Below, piece after piece: positions 43,544 to 51,707 of a DNA stretch of 64,000 bases. The translations under genes and the position numbers were made by a program. Numbering within the stretch: position 1 is the first letter of the stretch; each line of letters opens with the position of its first letter. Source of the stretch: Sinisalibacter aestuarii (GTDB taxonomy: Bacteria; Pseudomonadota; Alphaproteobacteria; Rhodobacterales; Rhodobacteraceae); contig NZ_BROH01000006.1 of NCBI RefSeq assembly GCF_027923545.1, forward strand, positions 124,001 to 188,000, written 5' to 3'. Below the pieces are notes generated by a model. It was not told the origin of the DNA and ran no database searches. It saw only the letters and a list, made by a program, of their open reading frames with translations.

Positions 43544-44557
43544 TCAGGTCCGGTAGCCGGCCCAGAAGGTGCCCTCGGGCATCTCCGTGCTGCTGCCGAC
43601 GAGGTCAGGCCCGCCATACTCGGCCATGATCCGGAAGGAGGCCGCCGCCGCTTCGACCGTGGCGTCGTTGTACTCCGTCAGGATGCCGGCGCGGTAATCG
43701 TCGCGCAGCGTGGTGAAGAGGTTCTTGTCGTCGCCCACGCCCATCAGCTCGGTCAGATCGGTCCAGGTGGAATCGCGGCCGAGCAGCATCTTCTTCGCGG
43801 CGAATGAGGCGTCGAAGAAGCCCTTGAGGCCCTTTTCCTTTTCGGCGGCGACCGCCTCGCGGAACACCCAGCCAAGCAGCGGCGGCTGGCTGGTGATGCC
43901 CATGCCTTCCATCATCTGCGCGACGGAAACCAGCTCGTTCATCCCCGCCGCCTTGGCGCGGGCGTTGAAGTGCCAGAAGTTCAGCGAGGCATCGACCTGC
44001 CCCTCGACAAGAAGCTCGTTGACCAGCGGCGGCGCGCCGAACCGGGCCTCGACCTTGTCGGCCAGCGTCTCGCCGGTGACGCTGGCATAATAGGCCTGCA
44101 ACGCCACCCAGCTCTTGTCGACCGGGCCGCCGGCGATGGCGATCACCTTGCCGGGGAGATCCTCGATCGAGCCGATCGCGCCATCGGGGCGCACCATCAG
44201 CCCGCCCACGGCGTAGGAATGCGGCACGATGGTGAAGTCTTCGCCATCGGCGCGCAGACCGGCCACCCAGACGAAATCCGACAGTACGATATCCACATCG
44301 CCCGCCATCAGGGCGACATGGCTCGCAGGCTTGCCGGACACATCCTTGATGGTCAGGTCGACACCATATTTCTCGTCAAGCTTGTTTTCCTTGATGACGG
44401 TCATTTCCCATTGTGCCGTTCCGCTGACCTGCACGCCGACCGAGATCGGCACCAGATCGTTGGAGGGCGGGCTGAACGCGGCCGCACGGCCCGCGGGCAG
44501 CATCGCCCCTGTAAACATTCCGGCGCCGAGCAAAGCCGAAAATTCGCGTCTTTTCAT
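43544..44557 (-). CDS. ABC transporter substrate-binding protein (NMT1-like, Tat-type signal)
   Basis: A 337-residue periplasmic protein, first gene of the importer operon. The ATG at 44557 follows GGAGG; a longer frame to 44893 is antisense to the divergent gene. The N-terminus MKRREFSALLGAGMF has a twin-arginine motif (KRREF), then the signal cleavage near RAAAFS. The fold is NMT1/SsuA-like (VGVQVSGTAQWEM, LPGKVIAIAGGPVDKSW). Its divergence from a cupredoxin-like and beta-propeller gene suggests control by the same signal. Confidence 0.88.
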   Translation of the reverse strand: MKRREFSALLGAGMFTGAMLPAGRAAAFSPPSNDLVPISVGVQVSGTAQWEMTVIKENKLDEKYGVDLTIKDVSGKPASHVALMAGDVDIVLSDFVWVAGLRADGEDFTIVPHSYAVGGLMVRPDGAIGSIEDLPGKVIAIAGGPVDKSWVALQAYYASVTGETLADKVEARFGAPPLVNELLVEGQVDASLNFWHFNARAKAAGMNELVSVAQMMEGMGITSQPPLLGWVFREAVAAEKEKGLKGFFDASFAAKKMLLGRDSTWTDLTELMGVGDDKNLFTTLRDDYRAGILTEYNDATVEAAAASFRIMAEYGGPDLVGSSTEMPEGTFWAGYRT

Positions 44558-44704
44558 GTTGGTAAATCCTCCAGGGCAGATGCTTTCCTGCGTCGTCATG
44601 GCGATGCTATCACCGCCCCTCCCTGCGGTTTTCAATGTCACATATTGAAGAACCCTATTTGATCTGCGGTCAATGTTAGGCCAGCAGCGGTCGAGCCACT
44701 CGCC

Positions 44705-44749
44705 AGACCGAATCTGCCGAGACCGACTCTGACCAGACTGAACCCGAAG
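44705..44749 (+). repeat. Three 15-base direct repeats in a 5' leader
   Basis: Units AGACCGAATCTGCCG, AGACCGACTCTGACC and AGACTGAACCCGAAG occupy 44705-44719, 44720-44734 and 44735-44749, in phase. They end next to the GGGAGG RBS of the cupredoxin-like gene and lie in the divergent promoter region. The repeat may bind a regulator or form RNA structure; this is unknown. Confidence 0.5.
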
Positions 44750-44760
44750 GGAGGACCGCA

Positions 44761-45183
44761 ATGAATGGATTCCGGTGGGCGGCGCTTGGCGCCGCATTTG
44801 TAATGTGCACACAGGCAGCCACGGCCGAGGGCAACCTCGCCACCGATGCCACGCGGCTGCCCGACATGACGATCGACAGCCGCACGCTGACACTTTCGGA
44901 AACCACGTTCGAGCTTGAAACTGGCAAGTACTACCGCTGGCGGATCGTCCATGACGGCGGCGAGGAATTCCAGATTCTCTCCCCCGAGCTGTTCCGCAAT
45001 TCCTGGATCAGCCAGGTGGTGATCGAAGATCTCGAAGTGAAGCCGCTGGGTCTGCACTCGATCGAATTCGACGACGAAGGCACCATCGACATCTGGTTCG
45101 TGCCGATTCGCCCCGGCGATTTTCCGTTCTGGATCGCGGGCTATGAAAACCGCGGCCTTGCCGGCACATTCGTGGTGCGCTGA
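44761..45183 (+). CDS. Exported cupredoxin-like protein
   Basis: A 140-residue protein with signal peptide (cleaved after ATAEG, about residue 24) and a beta-rich domain: MTIDSRTLTLSETTFELETG, then YYRWRIVHDGGEEFQI and WFVPIRPGDFPFWIAGYENRG. This is a cupredoxin-like fold, as in several small proteins of PQQ-alcohol oxidation loci, but the copper ligands (Cys-x-x-x-x-His-Met) are not visible, so it may not bind Cu. It heads the rightward operon. Its stop overlaps the start of the beta-propeller gene (TGATG). Confidence 0.7.
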   Translation: MNGFRWAALGAAFVMCTQAATAEGNLATDATRLPDMTIDSRTLTLSETTFELETGKYYRWRIVHDGGEEFQILSPELFRNSWISQVVIEDLEVKPLGLHSIEFDDEGTIDIWFVPIRPGDFPFWIAGYENRGLAGTFVVR

Positions 45184-46154
45184 TGAGAACGCCGTTTCTC
45201 GCCGCGCTGCTCGCCACCGGTCTCGCGCTCGGCCCCGCCGAGGCGCGCGATACCGGTCGCATTTTCGTCTCGAACGAAAAGAGCCATGACATCTATGTGT
45301 TCGATCACGAGTTCAACCTGATCAAGCAGATCGAAACGTCGCGCCGCCCGCGCGACATGCATCTGAACGCCGACCGCACGCTGCTCTACGTTGCCTGCGG
45401 TGACGACGATGTGATCGACGTGATCGACGTCGACACCCTCGAAGTGGTGGATTCGATCCCGACCGGCCCGAGCCCCGAGGTCTTTGCCTTCTCGCCGGAC
45501 GAGTCGCAGATTTACGTCTCCAACGAAGAGGATTCGATGCTTGAGGTGATCGACCTCGCAAGCCGCATCGTGGTGCATGACGTGCCCACCGGGGCAGAGC
45601 CGGAAGGGGTGATCGCCACCGCCGATGGCGCGACGATCTATGTCACCTCCGAGGTGGCCGACATGGTGCATGTGGTCGATGCCGGAACCGGCGCGGTGGT
45701 GGACAACATCATCGTCGGCACGCGCCCGCGCCGCTTCGTCCTGACCCCGGACACCAACGAGCTTTGGGTATCGGCCGAATTGTCGAGCGAGATCTACGTG
45801 ATCGACCGCGAGACCGACGAGATCAAGGAGGTGCTGGAATTTCTGCCGCCGGGCTTCCGGCCCGAGGATGTCACCCCGGTGGGGATGGCGGTGACGGCCG
45901 ACGGGTCGCGCGGCCTGATCAGCCTGGGCCGCGCCAACCACATCGCCGTGATCGACGCCCACAGCAAGGAGGTGATCGAATACGTGCTGGTGGGCGAACG
46001 GGCCTGGTCGGTGGCGCTCAACCGCGACGAAAGCCTTGCTGTGGTGGCCAACGGCCTGTCTGACGACATTACGCTGGTCGATATGGAAACCCTGCGCCCG
46101 GTCCGGTCCATCCCGGTCGGCCGAGTGCCGCATACGGTGGTGATCGACGATTGA
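45183..46154 (+). CDS. YVTN beta-propeller protein, PQQ-catabolism associated
   Basis: A 323-residue periplasmic protein with signal peptide (MRTPFLAALLATGLALGPAEA) and seven YVTN-like blades: repeated runs such as GRIFVSNEKSHDIYVFD, LLYVACGDDDVIDVIDVDT and QIYVSNEEDSMLEVIDLA. This is the beta-propeller family linked to PQQ-dependent alcohol catabolism; homologous proteins lie in Methylorubrum lut and Pseudomonas ped lanthanide-uptake loci. It is coupled to the preceding and following genes. No metal ligands can be singled out with confidence, though acidic clusters (VDVIDVDT) are frequent. Confidence 0.9.
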   Translation: MRTPFLAALLATGLALGPAEARDTGRIFVSNEKSHDIYVFDHEFNLIKQIETSRRPRDMHLNADRTLLYVACGDDDVIDVIDVDTLEVVDSIPTGPSPEVFAFSPDESQIYVSNEEDSMLEVIDLASRIVVHDVPTGAEPEGVIATADGATIYVTSEVADMVHVVDAGTGAVVDNIIVGTRPRRFVLTPDTNELWVSAELSSEIYVIDRETDEIKEVLEFLPPGFRPEDVTPVGMAVTADGSRGLISLGRANHIAVIDAHSKEVIEYVLVGERAWSVALNRDESLAVVANGLSDDITLVDMETLRPVRSIPVGRVPHTVVIDD

Positions 46155-47314
46155 TGCGGGCAGCACTGACGATACTCCTGTGGCTTTTCGCCATTGTCCC
46201 GGCCGCGGCGGAAGAGCTGCGGCTGGGCTTCCTCTCGCTTGAGGACGATCCCCGTTTTGACGAGGATTATGCCTATGCCCGCATCGCGCTTCGGCCGCAG
46301 GGCGATGCGCGCGCCGCGGTCGAAATGGCCATCGGCGACATGAAAATCCTGACCGACGCGCGCGATCTTACGGTCACGCTCGACGATGCCGAGGTGGCGG
46401 ACGACGCCCTGCTTGCCGAAGCGCAGCGGATGGTGACCGATGGCGCGCGTTACCTGATCGTCGATCTCCCCGCCGACCAGGTCGAGGCGCTCGCCGCCGG
46501 GCTTGACGGCAGCGGCGCGACGATCCTCAACACCACCGCCCCCGACGACTGGCTGCGGCGGCGCTGCCATACCAACCTGCTCCACACCAGCGCTTCCGAC
46601 CGGATGATCGCCGATGCGCTGGTGCAGCACCTCGTGCGCCAGAAATGGAGCAATGTGCTCGTCCTCACCGGCAAGAGCCCGCGCGACGAGGCCCGCACCG
46701 CCGCCTTCACCGAGGCCGCCACGCGGTTCCGGCTCGAGATCACCGATACCCGGCCCTTCGATCTGTCGACCAACCCGGCGCTGCGCGAACAAAATAACGT
46801 GATGCTTCTGACCGGCGGGCGGGGCAATTACGATGTGATCTTCATCGCCGACGAAGATGGCGAGTTCTCGCGCTACGTGCCCTACCAGACCATGCTGCCG
46901 CGCCCGGTGATCGGCGCGACCGGGCTGGTGGCGCTGGAATGGCACTGGGCGCTGGAGCGCTACGGCGCGCCGCAGGTCAATTCCCGTTTCGCCGATATCG
47001 CGGACGGGCGGCGCATGGGCTGGCAGGACTGGTCGGCCTGGACGGCTGCCCGCGCCGTGCTCACCGCGCATGCGAAAAGCCGCGATCCGGCACCCGAGGC
47101 CATCGACGCCTTCCTGCGGTCCGACCGGCTTCGGCTCGACGGCTCCAAGGGCGTGCCGATGACCTTCCGGCCGTGGAACGGCCAGCTTCGGATGCCGATC
47201 GTCCTCGCCACCCATAACGCGATCATCGACATCGCGCCGATCGAGGGCTTCCTGCACCAGACCAACACGCTCGACACACTGGGACAGGATGAGGCAGAAT
47301 TCGCCTGTGACTGA
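46154..47314 (+). CDS. Periplasmic substrate-binding protein of the ABC-2 type system
   Basis: A 386-residue exported protein with signal sequence (LTILLWLFAIVPAAA) and a type I periplasmic-binding fold (LRLGFLSLEDDPRFDEDYAY; TILNTTAPDDWLRRRCHTNLLHT; NVLVLTGKSPRDEA). This matches the binding proteins of PQQ alcohol-dehydrogenase-linked ABC systems (PedA/LutA type). The ATG at 46154 overlaps the propeller stop; a TTG at 46151 gives one extra residue and is less likely. Type I binding proteins are usual for importers, yet the permease that follows is ABC-2 type. Confidence 0.88.
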   Translation: MRAALTILLWLFAIVPAAAEELRLGFLSLEDDPRFDEDYAYARIALRPQGDARAAVEMAIGDMKILTDARDLTVTLDDAEVADDALLAEAQRMVTDGARYLIVDLPADQVEALAAGLDGSGATILNTTAPDDWLRRRCHTNLLHTSASDRMIADALVQHLVRQKWSNVLVLTGKSPRDEARTAAFTEAATRFRLEITDTRPFDLSTNPALREQNNVMLLTGGRGNYDVIFIADEDGEFSRYVPYQTMLPRPVIGATGLVALEWHWALERYGAPQVNSRFADIADGRRMGWQDWSAWTAARAVLTAHAKSRDPAPEAIDAFLRSDRLRLDGSKGVPMTFRPWNGQLRMPIVLATHNAIIDIAPIEGFLHQTNTLDTLGQDEAEFACD

Positions 47315-48128
47315 CGCCCCGGCCCCTTCGCCGCGCTACCTTCTCGGCCTCTATGCCGTCACCGAGCGCGAGATTCTCAAGTTCATGCGCCAGCGTGAGC
47401 GGCTGATCTCGGCCATCGTGCGGCCCTCGCTGTGGCTGTTCATCTTCGCAAGCGGGTTGCAGAACCTGCTCGGCGTGTCGATCATCGAACCCTATCAGAC
47501 CTACACGCCCTATCAGGAATACATCCTGCCGGGGCTGTGCGGGATCATCGTGCTGTTCCAGTCGATGCAATCGGCGCTGTCGATGGTCTATGACCGCGAG
47601 GCGGGGGTGATGCGGGTGATGCTGGTCACGCCCCTGCCCCGCCCGTTCCTGCTGTTTGCCAAGATCCTCGGCGCGACGATCCTCGCTGCGCTGCAGGTCT
47701 ACGTCTTTCTCGCTCTGGCGGCGCTGTTCGGCTTCTGGATGACGGCGCCGGGGATGATCTACATCCTGCCCGCTATCGCACTGGCCGGGCTGATGCTTGG
47801 CTCGATCGGCCTCGTGATCACGGTCTATGCCCGCCAGATCGAGAATTTCGCGGGTATGATGAACTTCGTGATCTTCCCGATGTTCTTCATGTCCACCGCG
47901 CTCTACCCGCTGTGGAAGCTGCGCGAAGCCGGGGCCGAGGAGCTCTACTGGATCGCCCTGTGCAACCCGTTCACCCATGCCATCGAGCTGATCCGCTACG
48001 CCGCCTACGGCCAGTTCAACGGCATCTCGGCGCTGGTCGTGCTGGCCACGGCGCTGGCGGCCTTCGCCCTCGCCGCGCGCGGTTACGATCCGGCGCGCGG
48101 CTCGATCCAGCGCATCAAGCGCGGCTGA
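47289..48128 (+). CDS. ABC-2 type transporter permease (PedC/LutF type)
   Basis: A 279-residue protein with six helices and the ABC-2 core: GLCGIIVLFQSMQSALSMVYDREAGVMRVMLVTPLP (about residues 85-120) and the pattern STALYPLWKLREA near 200. It starts at ATG 47289, overlapping the binding-protein gene by 26 bases; a GTG at 47307 is an alternative. Its ATPase is probably the product of 41312-42052. It ends convergent with the hypothetical gene at 48115, overlapping by 14 bases. Confidence 0.9.
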   Translation: MRQNSPVTDAPAPSPRYLLGLYAVTEREILKFMRQRERLISAIVRPSLWLFIFASGLQNLLGVSIIEPYQTYTPYQEYILPGLCGIIVLFQSMQSALSMVYDREAGVMRVMLVTPLPRPFLLFAKILGATILAALQVYVFLALAALFGFWMTAPGMIYILPAIALAGLMLGSIGLVITVYARQIENFAGMMNFVIFPMFFMSTALYPLWKLREAGAEELYWIALCNPFTHAIELIRYAAYGQFNGISALVVLATALAAFALAARGYDPARGSIQRIKRG

Positions 48129-48924
48129 CCCGTGCGCGCCGTCCAAGGCTGACGAGCGTCAGCGCCAGCGCGGCCAGCGCGGCGAAGCCAACCGCCGTCA
48201 GCACCCCGGCGATCAGCCAGCGCGCCCAGGGCAAGACCTGCAGATCGGCACCGTTCCAGCCCATTGCCGCCGGGTAGAGATTCACGATGCCCCTGAGGCC
48301 GCCCGCAGCTCCAAGCCGCATCTCGGCGCCGCGCGCGGCAACCGCCGTCGGGGTCTGGTCGAACCAGACGCGCACCGCCACCGCCTCGCCCGGTTCGAGC
48401 CGCCCGAGCGACAGCGCGGCGAGGCCGTCATCATGTTCCGAAATCGTGACCGGCGCACCCGCCTCGGTCTCGGCGCGCACCGCGCCGGGCAACGTCATCG
48501 CCACATCGTCAAGCGCGTCATCACCACGATTTTCAACCCGCACCGGCGCATAGGCGTGATAGCCCGCGAAGGCGATCACGGTGCCAAGCCCGTCCATCTC
48601 TTCGACCATCCGCCGGACCACGCCGGCATTGACCAGCCGCGGCAAAGCCCGGTCGCGCATCAGCGCGTTGCCCTTTTCGCCAAGAAGCATGCCAAGGGCC
48701 ATGTCGGTTTCCGACCGCTGCTGCATCCGCGCCACAAGCTCGTCGGCGATGGTCACCGGGTTGATTTCATAGGCGGCCGGCACGGCGACCTCGTTCAGCG
48801 CCATCTCGGCCACCAGCGGCCCGCCCGCCACCTCATCCCAGCGCCCGACCATGACGATGAGCGCGATGACACACGCCAGCCCGACAAGCGCACTGACGAT
48901 GGAAACATAAATCAATCTGGACAC
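48115..48924 (-). CDS. Hypothetical membrane protein with a large periplasmic domain
   Basis: A 269-residue protein with one hydrophobic helix at each end (about residues 5-25 and 234-258) and a soluble domain between. The soluble part includes INPVTIADELVARMQQRSE and APVRVENRGDDALDDVAMTL; the second recalls an Ig-like or BACON-type strand pattern. No family is recognised. The gene is convergent with the ABC-2 permease and overlaps it by 14 bases. The 281-base gap upstream (48925-49205) contains only low-identity sequence before the lipoprotein gene. Confidence 0.7.
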   Translation of the reverse strand: MSRLIYVSIVSALVGLACVIALIVMVGRWDEVAGGPLVAEMALNEVAVPAAYEINPVTIADELVARMQQRSETDMALGMLLGEKGNALMRDRALPRLVNAGVVRRMVEEMDGLGTVIAFAGYHAYAPVRVENRGDDALDDVAMTLPGAVRAETEAGAPVTISEHDDGLAALSLGRLEPGEAVAVRVWFDQTPTAVAARGAEMRLGAAGGLRGIVNLYPAAMGWNGADLQVLPWARWLIAGVLTAVGFAALAALALTLVSLGRRARVSRA

Positions 48925-49205
48925 CGGGCGCCCCTTATCCTGTGCCGGTTTCGGCGATGCCCGGCGAGCCTAGCATCGCCGCCGGGCCACCGCCAACGCC
49001 GCCCACAGGCCGGCCCCCCTGCACAGAGCAATGAGACATATTCATTGACTGCCACGCAGATCGGGCCGTCCCGGAGCCACGCCGCTTTCGGCCCCGGCAC
49101 CGACACCGCAACGTGGTTGATTGGTGCCCTCCTCCGATCTGAGCTAGACTCGAACACGTCGTTTGATTCGTCCTGATGACCCGGATAATTTATTGGAGTT
49201 TCAAT

Positions 49206-49751
49206 ATGCCCCGTTTCTTCGGCCTCGCCGCCGCACTGGCCACCGCTGTCTTCCTCGCAGGCTGTGAAACCATCGGTGGCGGCGGCCAGCACGCGATCTA
49301 TTCCGCACCACTGAACGGTGAATTCAACGAAACCGGCCAGTTTGCCGCCGAGCTTATCCTCGTCGTCGATGACGATGGCAAAACCTTCAACGGCGTGCTG
49401 CAGCGCTTCCGCTTCTCCCGCAACGGGTTCGATCGCCCGGCGGGTCGCGTTCCGGTGAGCGGCACGATCACAGCATCGCCGGAGGGCGACGCCGTGCTTG
49501 CGGGCTCCGGCGAAGGCACGCTGACCCAGGGCAGACAGGAATATCTGGTCGAATTCGAGTTCGAGGGAACCTATGCCGATCGCGGGCGCGAGAGGATCTC
49601 CGCGTGGTATTTTGGCGGCGGCGATTTCAACCGCTCCGGCCAGTATGTGGATTGGCCGAAGCTGCGCGGGGAATTCACCGCCAATATCATCTGCCGCTCC
49701 TCACCGCTCAACCCCAACGGCTGCCAGATTCCACAGGCGCTTCTACGTTAG
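49206..49751 (+). CDS. Small exported lipoprotein
   Basis: A 181-residue lipoprotein with signal peptide and lipobox FLAGC (lipid-bearing Cys at about residue 20). The mature part is beta-rich: YSAPLNGEFNETGQFAAELI, then GVLQRFRFSRNGFDRPAG. It is likely in the outer membrane or periplasmic inner leaflet. No function is recognised. The ATG at 49206 lies seven bases after GGAG; an in-frame ATG at 49176 would precede the signal peptide by ten residues. Confidence 0.8.
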   Translation: MPRFFGLAAALATAVFLAGCETIGGGGQHAIYSAPLNGEFNETGQFAAELILVVDDDGKTFNGVLQRFRFSRNGFDRPAGRVPVSGTITASPEGDAVLAGSGEGTLTQGRQEYLVEFEFEGTYADRGRERISAWYFGGGDFNRSGQYVDWPKLRGEFTANIICRSSPLNPNGCQIPQALLR

Positions 49752-49789
49752 GGGCGGGCGCTGCCGTAACCCCGGCTCAGGAAAACCTG

Positions 49790-50386
49790 TCACCCCGGCA
49801 CGCCGCTTTCGCCCCCCGTCAGGCGGGCAATAAGCGCGTCGATCAATTCGGCCTCGCCGTGTTTCAGCGGATCGCGCAGGCTTTGCGCGAGGCCGGCTAA
49901 AAGGGCCAGGCCGAGAACCGCCGCATGAATAGCGACGGCCTCCTGACGGGGGTGCGCCCCGTTCAGATGCGCGGCCAGCGCGCTATACATCCTGTCGGTC
50001 ACCGGATGCACCTGTTCGAGAACCGCCGCGCTCTGCCGGTTCGGCGCAGCGGGTTTGAGCGTCTGCGGCACCAGATACATCATCCGGAAGCGGTCGAGGT
50101 CGTCGAAGTGAAACGCGGCGACGGCCCGCACAAAAGCGGCAATTGCCGCAGCCCGGCCACGCACCCCGGCGAGCGCCTGCGTGGCGGCCTGCTCTTCGGC
50201 CACCAACCAGGGCACGAACATCGCCGCCAGAAGATCCTGCTTGGTCGGGAACCAGTAGAGCACCGCCTGCTTCGACCGGCCGAGCCGGCGCGCGATCGTG
50301 TCGAACGAGACCGCGCCCAAACCCTCGGTTGCGAGGATATCGCGGGCAGTCTGAAGAATCTGATCGCTCGTTCGGGCCTTCGACAC
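49790..50386 (-). CDS. TetR/AcrR family transcriptional regulator
   Basis: A 198-residue repressor with N-terminal HTH (SKARTSDQILQTARDILATEG, SFDTIARRLGRSKQAVLYWF) and a variable ligand-binding helical domain. The start is a GTG at 50386 (or 50389), behind AAGGAG at about the right distance. The ATG at 50425 would put the operator sequences inside the coding region and lacks an RBS. It is divergent from a MAPEG gene and the operator pair at 50406-50442 lies between them, so it probably represses both. Confidence 0.85.
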   Translation of the reverse strand: MSKARTSDQILQTARDILATEGLGAVSFDTIARRLGRSKQAVLYWFPTKQDLLAAMFVPWLVAEEQAATQALAGVRGRAAAIAAFVRAVAAFHFDDLDRFRMMYLVPQTLKPAAPNRQSAAVLEQVHPVTDRMYSALAAHLNGAHPRQEAVAIHAAVLGLALLAGLAQSLRDPLKHGEAELIDALIARLTGGESGVPG

Positions 50387-50405
50387 CACATCGCTCCTTG
50401 ACGGC

Positions 50406-50442
50406 TTACCGTTGGTAAAATACATAACTTACCATTGGTAAG
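50406..50442. promoter_or_regulatory. Paired TetR-type operators
   Basis: Two palindromes with the same half-site, TTACC(GTT)GGTAA at 50406-50418 and CTTACC(ATT)GGTAAG at 50428-50442, centred about 23 bases apart. They lie in the divergent promoter region between the TetR gene and the MAPEG gene, where a TetR dimer pair could bind and shut both. Confidence 0.7.
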
Positions 50443-50481
50443 TAAAGGGTGCGCAACCAGCCAGAAGGACGGAGACACGCA

Positions 50482-50946
50482 ATGACCGCGCTCAGCCTGG
50501 AAAATCCGGTGTTCTCGACCTATCTGATCGTGTCTGCCCTGCTCGTGCTCAAGGTCATGGGACAGGGCTGGATGACGGTCTACCGCATGATGAAAAGCCA
50601 GTCCGGCCTGGCCAGCCCGGAAGACGTTCAGCGCGGGCCGCTGAACAAGGCCCCGCATCCGGGCCAGATCGAGATCAACGATTATGTCGACCGCTCGCGC
50701 CGGATGCACCGCAACGATCTTGAGAATATCCCTGCCTTCTGGGTGGCGGGGCTGCTGTTCGTCACCGTCGGGCCGCCCCTGTGGCTCGCTCAGATCCTGA
50801 TGTACGGATTTCTGGCCGCACGCCTGGCGCATTTTCTGGCCTATGCCACGAAGCAGACCCACGAGCTCCGCGCGACCTTCTACACCATCGGCTCACTGAT
50901 CGTGATCTACATGGCGCTTCATCTGCTCTGGGTGGCGCTGAGCTAG
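50482..50946 (+). CDS. MAPEG family membrane protein
   Basis: A 154-residue protein with four transmembrane helices. The motif VDRSRRMHRNDLENIPAFW (about residues 73-91) is the Arg-x-x-(N/R)-D-L-E-N-x-P signature of microsomal glutathione-S-transferase/MAPEG proteins. These use glutathione for detoxification or lipid hydroperoxide reduction. Divergent from the TetR gene and likely repressed by it. The ATG at 50482 is five bases after GGAG. Confidence 0.92.
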   Translation: MTALSLENPVFSTYLIVSALLVLKVMGQGWMTVYRMMKSQSGLASPEDVQRGPLNKAPHPGQIEINDYVDRSRRMHRNDLENIPAFWVAGLLFVTVGPPLWLAQILMYGFLAARLAHFLAYATKQTHELRATFYTIGSLIVIYMALHLLWVALS

Positions 50947-51005
50947 CTCCGCCCAACCCGCGACGCGCCGGTTTCCGACACCCGGATTTCAGAAAGGACC
51001 ATCCG

Positions 51006-51278
51006 ATGACAGGTCGCAAAAACAGAGCCGGCATCGCCGCCGCCATCGCCCTCACCATCGGCGCAGCGGCCTGGAGCTATGCCACGACGCAATCCGGCCA
51101 GACCGTAAAGGCCGGGTTGTTGGGCTCGGGCATGGGAGGCGTCCCGGCGCATGTCGCGACAACGGCAGACGGCAACCCCGAGGGCTTCACCGGATCGGAT
51201 GAAGAATTGAAGGCCATCGCCAGACCCCGCCCGAGTGGGCAGGTCGCGAGCACGGCGAGTGGCACGCCCGAGGGATGA
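51006..51278 (+). CDS. Small hypothetical exported protein
   Basis: A 90-residue protein with a hydrophobic N-terminus (AGIAAAIALTIGAAAWSYA, about residues 8-26) that is a signal peptide or anchor, then an unstructured Gly/Ala/Thr-rich tail. Two similar motifs, HVATTADGNPEG and QVASTASGTPEG (about 49-60 and 79-90), form an internal repeat. It follows the MAPEG gene by 59 bases on the same strand. Not recognised. Confidence 0.55.
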   Translation: MTGRKNRAGIAAAIALTIGAAAWSYATTQSGQTVKAGLLGSGMGGVPAHVATTADGNPEGFTGSDEELKAIARPRPSGQVASTASGTPEG

Positions 51279-51287
51279 GCCACGGCC

Positions 51288-51707
51288 TTACAGCGCCTTT
51301 TTCAAAAAGCTCCGCCTGCGCCCGGCCGGAAAGTCCGGCAGCTCCCCGAACACCGCATAGCCCTGCCGCTGATAGCTGCGCAACGCCGTGGGGCTGAACG
51401 TGTCGATCCAGGCGCCGTGGCAGCCGCGTGCACGGGCGGCGGCTTCGGCCTCGTCCAGCATCCGCGCGGCGATACCCTGCCCGCGCAGCCCCTCGCTAAC
51501 CCAAAGCCACTGAACATAGAGCCAGCCCCAGGCGGTGTAGCCCGACAGCCCGGCCGCGAGGTCGCCCCGGTCATCCCGCACGAGCACGGTGAGCGCCACC
51601 TTTTCAGACGGGCCGACATCGGCATTGTTGAAGGCGGCAAGCTCAGCCCCGATCCGCGCGACATCGTCGGCGTCCGCGCTGTCGGTGACCTCGACCCGCA
51701 GCGTCAT
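51288..51707 (-). CDS. GNAT family N-acetyltransferase
   Basis: A 139-residue GNAT. The acetyl-CoA-binding motif [15 protein letters not shown] (about residues 74-88) is the R/Q-x-x-G-x-G/A signature. [13 protein letters not shown] and [19 protein letters not shown] complete the fold. The ATG overlaps the anmK stop in ATGA, so it is coupled to the recycling operon, but its substrate there is unknown; amino sugar or peptide acetylation can be imagined. Confidence 0.88.
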   Translation of the reverse strand: MTLRVEVTDSADADDVARIGAELAAFNNADVGPSEKVALTVLVRDDRGDLAAGLSGYTAWGWLYVQWLWVSEGLRGQGIAARMLDEAEAAARARGCHGAWIDTFSPTALRSYQRQGYAVFGELPDFPAGRRRSFLKKAL

